Assembly (NCBI GenBank): GCA_002315375.1
Contig: DCHR01000038.1
Coordinates: 1-41,334, forward strand
Reading direction: 5' to 3'
DNA from: Treponema sp. UBA1747
GTDB taxonomy: Bacteria > Spirochaetota > Spirochaetia > Treponematales > Treponemataceae
Length of the DNA: 41,334 nucleotides
Below are positions 16,507-24,238 of the stretch, piece after piece (the stretch's first letter is position 1; every line of letters begins with the position of its first letter). Below the pieces are notes generated by a model, which saw only the letters and a list, made by a program, of their open reading frames with translations, was not told where the DNA came from and ran no database searches. The translations under genes and the position numbers were made by a program.

Positions 16507-16530
16507 GGAAAACTTGCATAGCAAGTTTCC
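16507..16530. other. Inverted repeat in the gatC-gatA gap
   Basis: GGAAAACTTGC and GCAAGTTTCC form a near-perfect stem of about 10 bp with one bulged base and a tiny loop. No T-run follows on either strand, so it is not a typical terminator. It may be an RNA processing or stability element in the gatCA mRNA. Confidence 0.5.
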
Positions 16531-16580
16531 ATATTTAACACCGGGCTAAAACGCTCCTTAATCCGCGTTTTTTAACGCCC

Positions 16581-16889
16581 TTACACACCCTCCCCAAGAA
16601 CTTTTGGAACCTGGAAGTATCCGTCCATAAAGTTTTCAGAAACGTTTTTTACGTCGTGCATTTCAAGACCTGCAACAATTTCATCTTCACGGAGCTGTTC
16701 TGCTACCGTAGAAGGATATGCATCATATGGATTTTCAGAATCATCGTATTTTGAAAGGATTTCAAAATATCCGACAATGTCATCAACCTGTTTTTTAAGA
16801 ATATCAATATTTGTACTTTCCGGAGAAAGACGTGAAAGGTAAAGAAGATTATTAAGAACTTCTTCGTCAATTTGTTTGTGAGTACTCAT
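16581..16889 (-). CDS. gatC: Glutamyl/aspartyl-tRNA amidotransferase subunit C
   Basis: A 102-residue GatC, the small chaperone-like subunit that wraps GatA and links it to GatB. Family features are the N-terminal helix (EEVLNNLLYLSRLSPE), DDIVGYFEILSKYD, and the C-terminal DGYFQVPKVLGEG. I use the ATG at 16889; a GTG two codons upstream (16895) is the only longer choice. The ATG has no Shine-Dalgarno sequence and lies 8 nt from a consensus TATAAT, so this mRNA may be leaderless. Confidence 0.93.
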   Translation of the reverse strand: MSTHKQIDEEVLNNLLYLSRLSPESTNIDILKKQVDDIVGYFEILSKYDDSENPYDAYPSTVAEQLREDEIVAGLEMHDVKNVSENFMDGYFQVPKVLGEGV

Positions 16890-16897
16890 AAACACAA

Positions 16898-16903
16898 ATT
16901 ATA
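16898..16903 (-). promoter_or_regulatory. -10 box of gatCA (predicted leaderless)
   Basis: A perfect TATAAT on the minus strand, 8 nt from the gatC ATG. The -35 is weak (TGGAGT, 16926-16921, 17-bp spacing). The predicted transcription start lies 1-2 nt before the ATG. Confidence 0.6.
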
Positions 16904-16962
16904 ATAAAAAAGAAAGAAAAACTCCATACAAGTTTATTTACCACATTTTATAAAAAAACCGC

Positions 16963-16968
16963 TATAAT
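16963..16968 (+). promoter_or_regulatory. -10 box of hflX
   Basis: A perfect TATAAT 37 nt before the chosen hflX ATG at 17006. No clear -35 is seen. It lies back to back with the gatC promoter in the shared 116-bp divergent region. Confidence 0.55.
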
Positions 16969-17005
16969 ATAGTAAAGGGACTGCAAAATGCAGCGGGAGG
17001 AAACT

Positions 17006-18256
17006 ATGGTAGAAGTAAAGGAAGAAATGGAACGAGTTCCGCGGGCTTTACTGGTTGGAGAACCGGGAAATGACCTTCAGGAGCTTAAAGGCCTGGTCCA
17101 GACTCTGGGATATGAAATAATCCAGCGCCTTACTTTGACCCGTCTGGAAATCCATCCTGCATACGGAATGGGAACCGGGAAAGCACAGGAAATCTGTGAC
17201 CTGGCCCACTCAATTGAAGCCGACTGTATTATTTTTGATTTTAACCTGGAACCAAGAAAACAGAGAAACTGGGAAGAACTGACAAACCTTTCATGTTTTG
17301 ACCGTCAGGAAGTAATTATCCGTATTTTCGCTTCAAGGGCATTAACCCGGGAAGCAGTTCTTCAAGTTGAACTTGCAAGGCTGCAGTATTCTCTTCCGCG
17401 TTTACAGCACATGAACCGGGACCTGAGCCGTCAGAGAGGCGGTGCATTCGGAAACAAAGGTTCCGGAGAAACTCAGCTGGAACTTGATTCACGTAAAGTA
17501 CGCGAAAAGATTCAGGCAATAAAAAAAGAACTTCTTGAAGTAGAAGTAAACCGTCAGACCCAGAGAAAATCCAGAGGGAAATTTCCTTCCTGTGCCCTGG
17601 TTGGTTATACCAATGCCGGAAAATCAAGCCTTCTGAATGCACTTACAGGTGCTGAAGCCTTTGTTGAAGACCAGCTTTTTGCAACCCTTGATCCGACTAC
17701 AAGAAAACTGCCTATGAACGACGGTTCATCTGTACTGATTACAGATACTGTTGGTTTCGTTTCAAACCTTCCCCACTCCCTTATTGACGCTTTCAAATCA
17801 ACACTTGAAGAAGCCTCTTATGCAGACCTGCTTCTCATCGTTCTGGATTCTGCAGATTCTGCAGCTCTGGAACAGTATGAAACAGTCTGCGAAGTTCTTG
17901 AAGAAATCGGTGCCGATAAAAACCCTCGTCTTATTCTTCTGAACAAGGTGGACAAGTCGAAAGAAGAAGCAGAAGAAAACCTGCAGAAACTCCGTATTCA
18001 TTTCCCTGAGGCCCTCTGTGTAAGTGCAAGGGATGAAACCGGTTTTGATGAACTGAAAGACAGAATTTATGACACTCTCCTTGGAGCCTCTTCGGAATAC
18101 ATTATTCCGATGCATGAAATGAAGCTGATTAACGAGCTGAAAAAAGCAGGATGCATTGAAAGTGAAGAATGGCTTGATGACGGAGTGCATGTTATTGCAA
18201 GAGCAACGGGAAGGCTTCTTGCTCTTCTGTCTCCTTATACAGTAACAGAGGAATAG
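17006..18256 (+). CDS. hflX: GTPase HflX
   Basis: A 416-residue ribosome-associated GTPase of the HflX family, known for splitting stalled or heat-damaged ribosomes. It has an N-terminal HflX domain (about 10-130), the glycine-rich linker RGGAFGNKGSGETQLELDSR, and a G domain from about residue 195: G1 GYTNAGKSS, G2 DPTTRK, G3 DTVGF, G4 NKVD. I chose the ATG at 17006 because GGGAGG (16995-17000) sits 5 nt before it; an in-frame ATG six codons earlier (16988) would place this ribosome binding site inside the gene. The stop codon is TAG. A fliL-like gene follows after 29 nt. Confidence 0.96.
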   Translation: MVEVKEEMERVPRALLVGEPGNDLQELKGLVQTLGYEIIQRLTLTRLEIHPAYGMGTGKAQEICDLAHSIEADCIIFDFNLEPRKQRNWEELTNLSCFDRQEVIIRIFASRALTREAVLQVELARLQYSLPRLQHMNRDLSRQRGGAFGNKGSGETQLELDSRKVREKIQAIKKELLEVEVNRQTQRKSRGKFPSCALVGYTNAGKSSLLNALTGAEAFVEDQLFATLDPTTRKLPMNDGSSVLITDTVGFVSNLPHSLIDAFKSTLEEASYADLLLIVLDSADSAALEQYETVCEVLEEIGADKNPRLILLNKVDKSKEEAEENLQKLRIHFPEALCVSARDETGFDELKDRIYDTLLGASSEYIIPMHEMKLINELKKAGCIESEEWLDDGVHVIARATGRLLALLSPYTVTEE

Positions 18257-18285
18257 AAACAGACTGAAAAAAAATTGGAAATCAG

Positions 18286-18774
18286 ATGAGAAATAAAATA
18301 TTAATTCTAATCATTATTTTCTTAAGTTTCATGATTATTACAGGAACAATTGCCGGCCTTGCCAAAGGACACCGACCTGCTGAAAACCTGAGAACTGCAG
18401 ATCCAAGTCCCAATGAAATTTCCAGCCTGAACAAAAAGACTGAAAACAAAGTTGCCGCTTATACGGACCTGGGACAAATCAGGGCTGTTACAAAACCTGA
18501 AAATCCGGATGAAAATGAAAGCAGCATTGCTGTTGTAATTACACCATGGCTCAGTTACCCTGAAGGTGACACTGTTTTCTTCGAAGAACTTTCAAGAAAA
18601 AGACTGGTTATAAAGGGAATTATCCAGACCTTCTTTTCAGATCATACACAGAAAGAACTGCAGATTCTGACTGAGCCTGTAATAAAAAATCTCCTTCTTG
18701 AAGAAATAAACCAGAAATTAAGTCTGGGAAAAATTTCTGCAGTATATTTTAGTGAGTACATTTTTTTGCAGTAA
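18286..18774 (+). CDS. FliL-like membrane protein
   Basis: A 162-residue protein with a single N-terminal transmembrane helix (about residues 5-27), a polar linker, and an extracytoplasmic domain (about 83-162). The C-terminal half follows the FliL pattern: RLVIKGIIQTFFSDHTQKEL, IKNLLLEEINQKLSLGKI, then VYFSEYIFLQ, matching the family's ending VxFxxFxxQ. FliL surrounds flagellar stators at the basal body. This copy is outside any visible flagellar operon, lying between hflX and dgt with short gaps, so it may be a paralogue with a related stator role. The family call is from pattern only. Confidence 0.65.
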   Translation: MRNKILILIIIFLSFMIITGTIAGLAKGHRPAENLRTADPSPNEISSLNKKTENKVAAYTDLGQIRAVTKPENPDENESSIAVVITPWLSYPEGDTVFFEELSRKRLVIKGIIQTFFSDHTQKELQILTEPVIKNLLLEEINQKLSLGKISAVYFSEYIFLQ

Positions 18775-18805
18775 CATTACAGGAAAATGAATATTTGGAG
18801 AATAA

Positions 18806-20095
18806 ATGAAAGACGCCTTCATAAAAGAAAAACTGGACAGCGAAAATCCTAAGTGGAATGATGCAGTAAAACGGGAAATTGAACTTTACGGGCGGGGAAA
18901 TGATATCCGCGATCCTTTTGAACGGGATTACACACGCATTCTTCACAGTCAGGCATTCCGCCGCATGAAGCATAAAACCCAGGTTTTCTTCGCTCCTCAC
19001 GATGACCATATTTGTACCAGAATGGAACATGTTCTCCATGTTGCATCGGTTTCAAAAACAATTTCTCAGTATCTGGGACTGAATGCCCAGCTGACCGAAG
19101 CAATTGCCCTGGGACATGACATGGGACATGCGCCATTCGGACATTTCGGTGAAGATGTTTTAAACAAACTTCTTCCTCAGAAAGAAGGCGGCAATGCTCC
19201 CAAAAAATTCTGGCATGAAAGAAACTCTCTTTTCTTTGCAGACTACATTGAAACACTCCCTGATCCTGACGGAATTGAACAGCCATTGAATCTGACTTAC
19301 GCAGTCCGAGACGGGCTTATCTGTCACTGCGGAGAAATAGACCAGCACAGTGTCCGTCCGAGAGACAAAGCCATTGATTTATATTCCATAACACGGCCGG
19401 GATTAATCCAGCCCTTTACATGGGAAGGCTGTGTCGTAAAAATTGCAGATAAAATTGCTTTTCTTGGAAGAGACCTGGAAGATGCACGGGCCTACCACAT
19501 CATCGATTCAGCTTCTTACCGCCAGCTCAGGGAAATAGTAGCCGGAACTTTAGGCTTTGAACACAAAGGCGCACAGCATGCCATGAGAAGCGGAAAAGCA
19601 ATTAATACTACAGTTTTAATCAATGACATGATTGTAGATTTATGCAATGAATCCACTCCTGAAAAAGGCCTGTGTTTCAGTCCTGAATATTTCAAGTTCA
19701 TTACAGAAATAAAAAGATTCAGTTTCGCAAATATTTATAATCACTGGAGACTCCAGGAATTCCAGAACTATGCAGAAAATGTAATCAACACAATCTGGCG
19801 CACTCTTATGAAAACCGAAGTATTTGCACAAAATGGACGGGTTGGTCAGGCTCTCCGGCTTTATCCAAAACTCGGCTCAACCTTTGAAGACTGGCTTATC
19901 AAACATTCAAACTACCAGTGTTTCGATCCGGCAAAGCATTCAGTAATCGATAAAAAAAGAATCATGCATTACAACACTCCGCAGGTTTTTGATATATTCG
20001 ATAACACCTCTTATGAAAAATGTTGTGTCGAATATATTTCGGGAATGACCGACCAGTTTGCAATACAAGTATTTGAAGAAATCATTACTTTTTAA
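18806..20095 (+). CDS. dgt: Deoxyguanosinetriphosphate triphosphohydrolase-like protein
   Basis: A 429-residue HD-domain dNTPase that removes the intact triphosphate from deoxynucleotides. The N-terminus (DPFERDYTRILHSQAFRRMK, followed by HKTQVF) is the dGTPase signature. Metal ligands are visible in RMEHVLHVASVS (His) and ALGHDMGHAPFGHFGE (His-Asp), with a further Asp in VKIADKIAFLGRDLEDA. The length is near that of the short dGTPase class. A GGAG site sits 6 nt before the ATG. It ends before a bidirectional terminator shared with metQ. Confidence 0.93.
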   Translation: MKDAFIKEKLDSENPKWNDAVKREIELYGRGNDIRDPFERDYTRILHSQAFRRMKHKTQVFFAPHDDHICTRMEHVLHVASVSKTISQYLGLNAQLTEAIALGHDMGHAPFGHFGEDVLNKLLPQKEGGNAPKKFWHERNSLFFADYIETLPDPDGIEQPLNLTYAVRDGLICHCGEIDQHSVRPRDKAIDLYSITRPGLIQPFTWEGCVVKIADKIAFLGRDLEDARAYHIIDSASYRQLREIVAGTLGFEHKGAQHAMRSGKAINTTVLINDMIVDLCNESTPEKGLCFSPEYFKFITEIKRFSFANIYNHWRLQEFQNYAENVINTIWRTLMKTEVFAQNGRVGQALRLYPKLGSTFEDWLIKHSNYQCFDPAKHSVIDKKRIMHYNTPQVFDIFDNTSYEKCCVEYISGMTDQFAIQVFEEIITF

Positions 20096-20151
20096 ATTGA
20101 CGGTAATTTCGACCTGTTCAATCAACACAGGTTCAAATACTGGTTAAACAA

Positions 20152-20188
20152 AAACCGGTGGTTCGACTAGCGCAACCACCGGTTTTTT
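20152..20188. terminator. Bidirectional terminator between dgt and metQ
   Basis: A perfect 12-bp stem, AAACCGGTGGTT (20152-20163) with AACCACCGGTTT (20174-20185), and a 10-nt loop. A T-run follows on the plus strand and an A-run precedes it, giving a T-run on the minus strand. It ends both convergent units. Confidence 0.93.
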
Positions 20189-20217
20189 ATTATTTGGATT
20201 AAAGTTTACAGAAACAA

Positions 20218-20994
20218 TTAGTATACTGTTACAACTTCACCGTTTGGATATTTCTTTGAAATGTAATCCTTAACTTTGTCTGACTGAAGAGCTTTTACCA
20301 GAGCCTTAATTTCAGGTTTGTTTTCGTTTCCAGATTTTACAGCAATAATGTTTACGTATGGAGAAGAAGATCCTTCTACGAAAAGACCGTCTTTTGCAGC
20401 TGAAAGACCTGCTGGAATTGCATAGTTACCGTTGATAACTGCAGCATCTACGTCGTTGAGTGTACGTGGAAGTGAAGCAGCTTCAATTTCACGGAACTTC
20501 AGTTTAAGCGGATTCTTTTTAACATCAAGTGGAGTTGCTGTAAGACCAGCTCCGTCTTTAAGTGTAATAAGTCCTGCTTCCTGAAGAAGAAGAAGTGCGC
20601 GGCCTTCATTTGTAGGGTCGTTAGGAATTGCAACTGTTGCCTTCTTTTTAAGATCTTTGATTGATTTTACTTTGTTTGAATAAACAGCAAATGGTTCAAC
20701 ATGGATTCCACCGGCATTTACCAGGTGATAACCTTTTTCTGAGTTGAAAGATTCCAGGTAAGGAATATGCTGGAAGTAGTTGGCATCGATGTCACCTGAT
20801 TCAACTGCATCGTTTGGTGTAACGTAGTCTGTAAATTCGATAACTTTAAGAGTAATACCTTCAGCAGCCAGGTCTTCTGTAATAAGATTCAGAAGTTCTG
20901 CGTGTGGTTCCGGTGTTGCACCAACTTTAATTGTCTGTGCAAAAAGTGAAGCTGCAAGTACTGCAACTGATGTAAGTGCGATTAATTTTTTCAT
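20218..20994 (-). CDS. metQ: Methionine ABC transporter substrate-binding protein (NlpA/MetQ family)
   Basis: A 258-residue periplasmic binding protein for methionine. I start it at the Met at 20994, where AGGAG lies 6 nt upstream and MKKLIALTSVAVLAASLFA forms a clean signal peptide; the longer frame to 21036 adds an unsupported segment. Family strings are IKVGATPEPHAELL, DYVTPNDAVESGDIDANYFQHIPYL and VAIPNDPTNEGRALLLLQEAG. There is no lipobox Cys: cleavage would be by signal peptidase I after SLFA, so the protein should be free in the periplasm rather than lipid-anchored. It is the last gene of the argF-ACT-metNIQ run, 143 bp after metI. Confidence 0.93.
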   Translation of the reverse strand: MKKLIALTSVAVLAASLFAQTIKVGATPEPHAELLNLITEDLAAEGITLKVIEFTDYVTPNDAVESGDIDANYFQHIPYLESFNSEKGYHLVNAGGIHVEPFAVYSNKVKSIKDLKKKATVAIPNDPTNEGRALLLLQEAGLITLKDGAGLTATPLDVKKNPLKLKFREIEAASLPRTLNDVDAAVINGNYAIPAGLSAAKDGLFVEGSSSPYVNIIAVKSGNENKPEIKALVKALQSDKVKDYISKKYPNGEVVTVY

Positions 20995-21015
20995 TCTTAT
21001 CTCCTGTCTTAAGAA

Positions 21016-21029
21016 GGCTCTTTCGAGCC
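21016..21029 (-). promoter_or_regulatory. Stem-loop in the metQ leader
   Basis: On the minus strand GGCTC-GAAA-GAGCC makes a 5-bp stem with a stable GNRA tetraloop, about 22 nt before the metQ start. It may protect the metQ mRNA 5' end and raise binding-protein level relative to the transporter; this is inference. No T-run follows, so it is not a terminator. Confidence 0.45.
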
Positions 21030-21137
21030 CTCTCAATATTTAATTTTGATTTATCTTAGTAATTTACAGATAAATTGTGAAATATTATATTTCGATACAT
21101 TGTTATAAGAATATTCTATAACTACAAACAGTAACAG

Positions 21138-21791
21138 TTATCTTTTTGACATCATCTTGTTTACAATCTTTGTTCCGGCGAACTGAATTGCAGCAACAAG
21201 GATAATAATTACGATAACTGCAGCAAGCATGATTCCTGTTCTGAAACGCTGGTAACCGTAACGGATAGCAAGGTCTCCCAGTCCCCCTCCGCCTAATGTA
21301 CCTGCCATGGCGCTGTAACCGATCAGATTGATGATAGTTAATGTTATTCCTGATGCAACTGAAGGAAGTGCTTCCGGAATAAGAACCTTGTAAACAATCT
21401 GCCAGTTTGTTGAACCCATTGCGCGGGCAGCCTGAATCATTCCGGGATCAACTTCATTCAAAGCAGTTTCTGTAATACGTGCAACAAAAGGTGCAGCAGC
21501 AATGGAAAGAGGAATGATAGTTGCAGCAGTGCCGATTGCAGTTCCAAGAATAAATCTGGTAAAAGGCAGAAGAACAATCATTAAAATAACAAAAGGGAAA
21601 GAACGAAGTACATCGATAATGCGGCTTAACACTGCGTTGAAAACAGGACGAGGTGTAATTCCAAACTTATTTGTTACGTTCAACAAAACTCCCAAAGGGA
21701 AACCTATAAGAAGTGCAAACAAAGTTGAAAGAGCAACCATGATTAAAGTCTGCAGAGTTGAAGTTCCAACAAGAATTAAAATCTGATTCAT
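21138..21791 (-). CDS. metI: Methionine ABC transporter permease
   Basis: A 217-residue inner-membrane permease with five to six hydrophobic segments. The EAA loop is visible as MIQAARAMGSTNWQIVYKVLIPEALPS, the contact site for MetN. SAMAGTLGGGGLGDLAIRYGYQR is typical of MetI. Its start overlaps the metN stop codon by one base, which suggests coupled translation. Confidence 0.96.
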   Translation of the reverse strand: MNQILILVGTSTLQTLIMVALSTLFALLIGFPLGVLLNVTNKFGITPRPVFNAVLSRIIDVLRSFPFVILMIVLLPFTRFILGTAIGTAATIIPLSIAAAPFVARITETALNEVDPGMIQAARAMGSTNWQIVYKVLIPEALPSVASGITLTIINLIGYSAMAGTLGGGGLGDLAIRYGYQRFRTGIMLAAVIVIIILVAAIQFAGTKIVNKMMSKR

Positions 21792-22810
21792 TATTCAGCC
21801 TCCTCAATTACAACTCCGCTTTCACGGATAAAGGCTACAGCTTTCTGCACTTCTTCTTTTTCGCCCATAATATCAATAATCATGGAACCGATATCTTTTG
21901 AAGGCAGGTGCTGTATTCCTCCGGCACGGATATTTACATCAACGTTGAAGTTCTTGCAAACCTGACTGATAACAGGCTTGCCTGTATCTTCGTTGATGAA
22001 ATGAAGAACATATTCGCCGCCCTCATCTGACCAGCGGAGCATTCCTTCATTCTTTTCATCTGCCTGAGTCTGAACGATATTTTTTATAAAGTCTTTTGTA
22101 ACTTCTGTTTTTGGATTTGTAAAAATATCTGAAACAAGGCCCTGTTCCACAACAGCACCGTTTTCAATAACAGCAACCTGGTCACAGGCATCACGAACAA
22201 CTTCCATCTGATGTGTAATCATTACAACTGTCAGATTCATCTGTTTCTGAATATCGCGGATAAGTGCCAGAATAGAACGGGTTGTCTGAGGATCCAGAGC
22301 TGATGTAGCTTCATCACAGAAAAGAATATCAGGCTGAGTTGCAAGAGCACGGGCAATTGCAATGCGCTGTTTCTGTCCGCCGCTCAGGGTTGAAATAGGA
22401 GCATCTCCCCTGTCTTCCAGACCAACCAGTTTCAGCATTTCCTTTACGCGTACTTCAATTTCTGCCTTTGGAGTTCCGCAAATTTCCAGAGGATAAGCAA
22501 CATTTTTTGCTGCAGTTCTTGATGAAAACAAATTGAAGTTCTGAAAAATCATTCCGATTTTACGGCGCTGAAGAATCAGTTCTTTTTTTGAAAGATTATC
22601 TACACGTTTTTCATTGTAGTAAACAGCACCTTCATCCGGTGATTCCAGAAGGCTTACAAGACGAACCAGAGAAGATTTTCCTGCACCAGACTTTCCGATA
22701 ATTCCGAAAATTTTATTTTCTGGAATATCAAGAGAAATATTGTCTACTGCAGTAATTGATCCGTCTTTTGTGGTATATGTTTTTTTTAGACTGTCTAATT
22801 TAATCTGCAT
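21791..22810 (-). CDS. metN: Methionine ABC transporter ATP-binding protein
   Basis: A 339-residue ATPase. Motifs in order are Walker A GKSGAGKSS, the Q-loop MIFQNFNLF, the signature LSGGQKQRIAIARAL, Walker B ILFCDEATSALD and the H-loop VVMITHQMEV. The C-terminal ~90 residues form the NIL (ACT-like) domain that binds methionine and gives trans-inhibition of uptake when the internal pool is high. Confidence 0.97.
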   Translation of the reverse strand: MQIKLDSLKKTYTTKDGSITAVDNISLDIPENKIFGIIGKSGAGKSSLVRLVSLLESPDEGAVYYNEKRVDNLSKKELILQRRKIGMIFQNFNLFSSRTAAKNVAYPLEICGTPKAEIEVRVKEMLKLVGLEDRGDAPISTLSGGQKQRIAIARALATQPDILFCDEATSALDPQTTRSILALIRDIQKQMNLTVVMITHQMEVVRDACDQVAVIENGAVVEQGLVSDIFTNPKTEVTKDFIKNIVQTQADEKNEGMLRWSDEGGEYVLHFINEDTGKPVISQVCKNFNVDVNIRAGGIQHLPSKDIGSMIIDIMGEKEEVQKAVAFIRESGVVIEEAE

Positions 22811-22835
22811 TTTATTTTCGCTAATAAGGGATTAA

Positions 22836-23105
22836 TTATACGCGATGCATTGCGCTGAATACTTTTTCGCTCATAATGTTGATTTCAACACCCATGTTGT
22901 CAGCAAGTTCTTCCATATTCTTACGAAGATCATCGATTGCTACATCAGCGTTATCCAGATTTGCCATCATCATCATTACAAAGTTTCCTGAAAGAATTGT
23001 CTGTGTAATATCAACGATGTTGATTTTATGTTCAGCAAGATAAGCTGAAACTTTAGCGATAATACCAACTTTATCTGATCCTACTACTGTAATAATTGCG
23101 TTCAT
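22836..23105 (-). CDS. ACT domain protein (UPF0237 family)
   Basis: An 89-residue stand-alone ACT domain: MNAIITVVGSDKVGIIAKVSAYLAEHKINI, then the ITQTILSGNFVMMMMA strand. ACT domains bind small ligands, usually amino acids, as dimers. The gene is between argF and metN with gaps of about 25-27 nt, so it is probably co-transcribed and may sense an amino acid for this operon; the ligand is unknown. Confidence 0.9.
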   Translation of the reverse strand: MNAIITVVGSDKVGIIAKVSAYLAEHKINIVDITQTILSGNFVMMMMANLDNADVAIDDLRKNMEELADNMGVEINIMSEKVFSAMHRV

Positions 23106-23132
23106 TTTAATTCCCCTGTATCACTAAATTAT

Positions 23133-24128
23133 TTAAAGTCCAAGTGTAGCAGCAATAACTGCTTTAATTGTATGCATGCGGTTTTCTGCTTCATCAAAAA
23201 CTACGCTCTGAGAAGATTCAAAAACTTCATCTGTAACTTCCATTTCACCGATTCCGAATTTTTCAGATATTTCTTTTCCGATTTTTGTATTTTCATCATG
23301 AAATGAAGGAAGGTCATGCATAAAGATTGCAGTTGGTTTTGCCATTTTAAGAACATCCATATTTACCTGGTATGCCTTAAGATCAGCAATGCGCTCTGCC
23401 CAAACTTCATCAGGTTCGCCCATACTTACCCAAACATCAGTGTAAAGAATGTCAGCATCTTTTGTTGCTTTTGCTACATCAGTTTCGCAGGTTACTGAAC
23501 CACCTGAAACTTTGCTCCATTCTTCACATTCTTTGAGAAGTTCTTTTGACGGAAAATATTTTTCAGGAGCACAAAGAACCAGATTCAGTCCCAGTTTTGA
23601 ACAGACGATTGAAAGTGAATTTCCAATATTGTAACGGGCATCTCCGTAGTATACCATTTTAAGCCCTTTGAGTTTTCCATAATGTTCACGGATTGTAAGC
23701 ATATCAGCCAGCATCTGTGTCGGATGATATTCGTTGGTAAGACCATTCCATACAGGAACATGAGACTGTTTTGCAAGTTCCTCTACAATTTCCTGACCAA
23801 AACCACGATATTCAATTCCCTCATACATACGTTCCAGAACACGGGCTGTATCAGCAATACTTTCCTTTTTACCAATCTGGCTTCCTTCTGCAAGGTAAGT
23901 AGTTGAAATGCCAAGATCATGGGCTGCTACTTCAAAGGAACAGCGTGTACGTGTACTTGTTTTTTCAAAAATGAGAACGATATTTTTTCCACGATGAATA
24001 TCAACAGGAATATGCTTCTTTTTCTTTTCTTTGAAATCTGCTGCTGTATCAAGCAGAAAAAGAATTTCTTCAGGTGTAAAATCTTTAAGTGTTAAAAAAT
24101 CTCTTCCGGTAAGGTTAATTGAGCTCAT
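23133..24128 (-). CDS. argF: Ornithine carbamoyltransferase (variant active site)
   Basis: A 331-residue transcarbamoylase forming citrulline from ornithine and carbamoyl phosphate, or working in reverse in the arginine deiminase route. Carbamoyl-phosphate residues are in FEKTSTRTRCSFE and HPTQMLADMLTI; the ornithine-side loop is DVWVSMGE. The usual HCLP motif reads HDLP here (codon GAC at 23315-23313, residue 272), so the conserved Cys is Asp. Everything around it, such as SFHDENTKIG and FDEAENRMHTIKA, is normal. I start at 24128, where GGAG lies 6 nt upstream; a longer frame begins at 24140. No carbamate kinase or arginine deiminase is in the window. The anabolic or catabolic direction cannot be decided. 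Confidence 0.92.
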   Translation of the reverse strand: MSSINLTGRDFLTLKDFTPEEILFLLDTAADFKEKKKKHIPVDIHRGKNIVLIFEKTSTRTRCSFEVAAHDLGISTTYLAEGSQIGKKESIADTARVLERMYEGIEYRGFGQEIVEELAKQSHVPVWNGLTNEYHPTQMLADMLTIREHYGKLKGLKMVYYGDARYNIGNSLSIVCSKLGLNLVLCAPEKYFPSKELLKECEEWSKVSGGSVTCETDVAKATKDADILYTDVWVSMGEPDEVWAERIADLKAYQVNMDVLKMAKPTAIFMHDLPSFHDENTKIGKEISEKFGIGEMEVTDEVFESSQSVVFDEAENRMHTIKAVIAATLGL

Positions 24129-24179
24129 TAAAAACTCCATATAAATATTTTTGAATTTTATTTTGGAAATTCATTTTCC

Positions 24180-24208
24180 ATTTTATTTAATTTTTACTGA
24201 TTTTTCAA
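24180..24208 (-). promoter_or_regulatory. Promoter of argF-ACT-metNIQ
   Basis: On the minus strand TTGAAA (24208-24203), a 17-bp A/T-rich spacer and TAAAAT (24185-24180). The predicted leader is about 45 nt and includes the GGAG site. No riboswitch-like structure or arginine-box pair was seen in it. Confidence 0.75.
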
Positions 24209-24238
24209 TAAAGGGTAACTTTAGGTCAGTCCGGAAAA

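Noticed and set aside
16988..17005. Upstream ATG of hflX as start
   Set aside because: The strong GGGAGG would then be inside the gene; it is ideally placed for the ATG at 17006.
20995..21137. SAM or methionine riboswitch upstream of metQ
   Set aside because: Only a 5-bp GNRA hairpin is present; there is no multi-helix core, and the gene is downstream in an operon led by argF.
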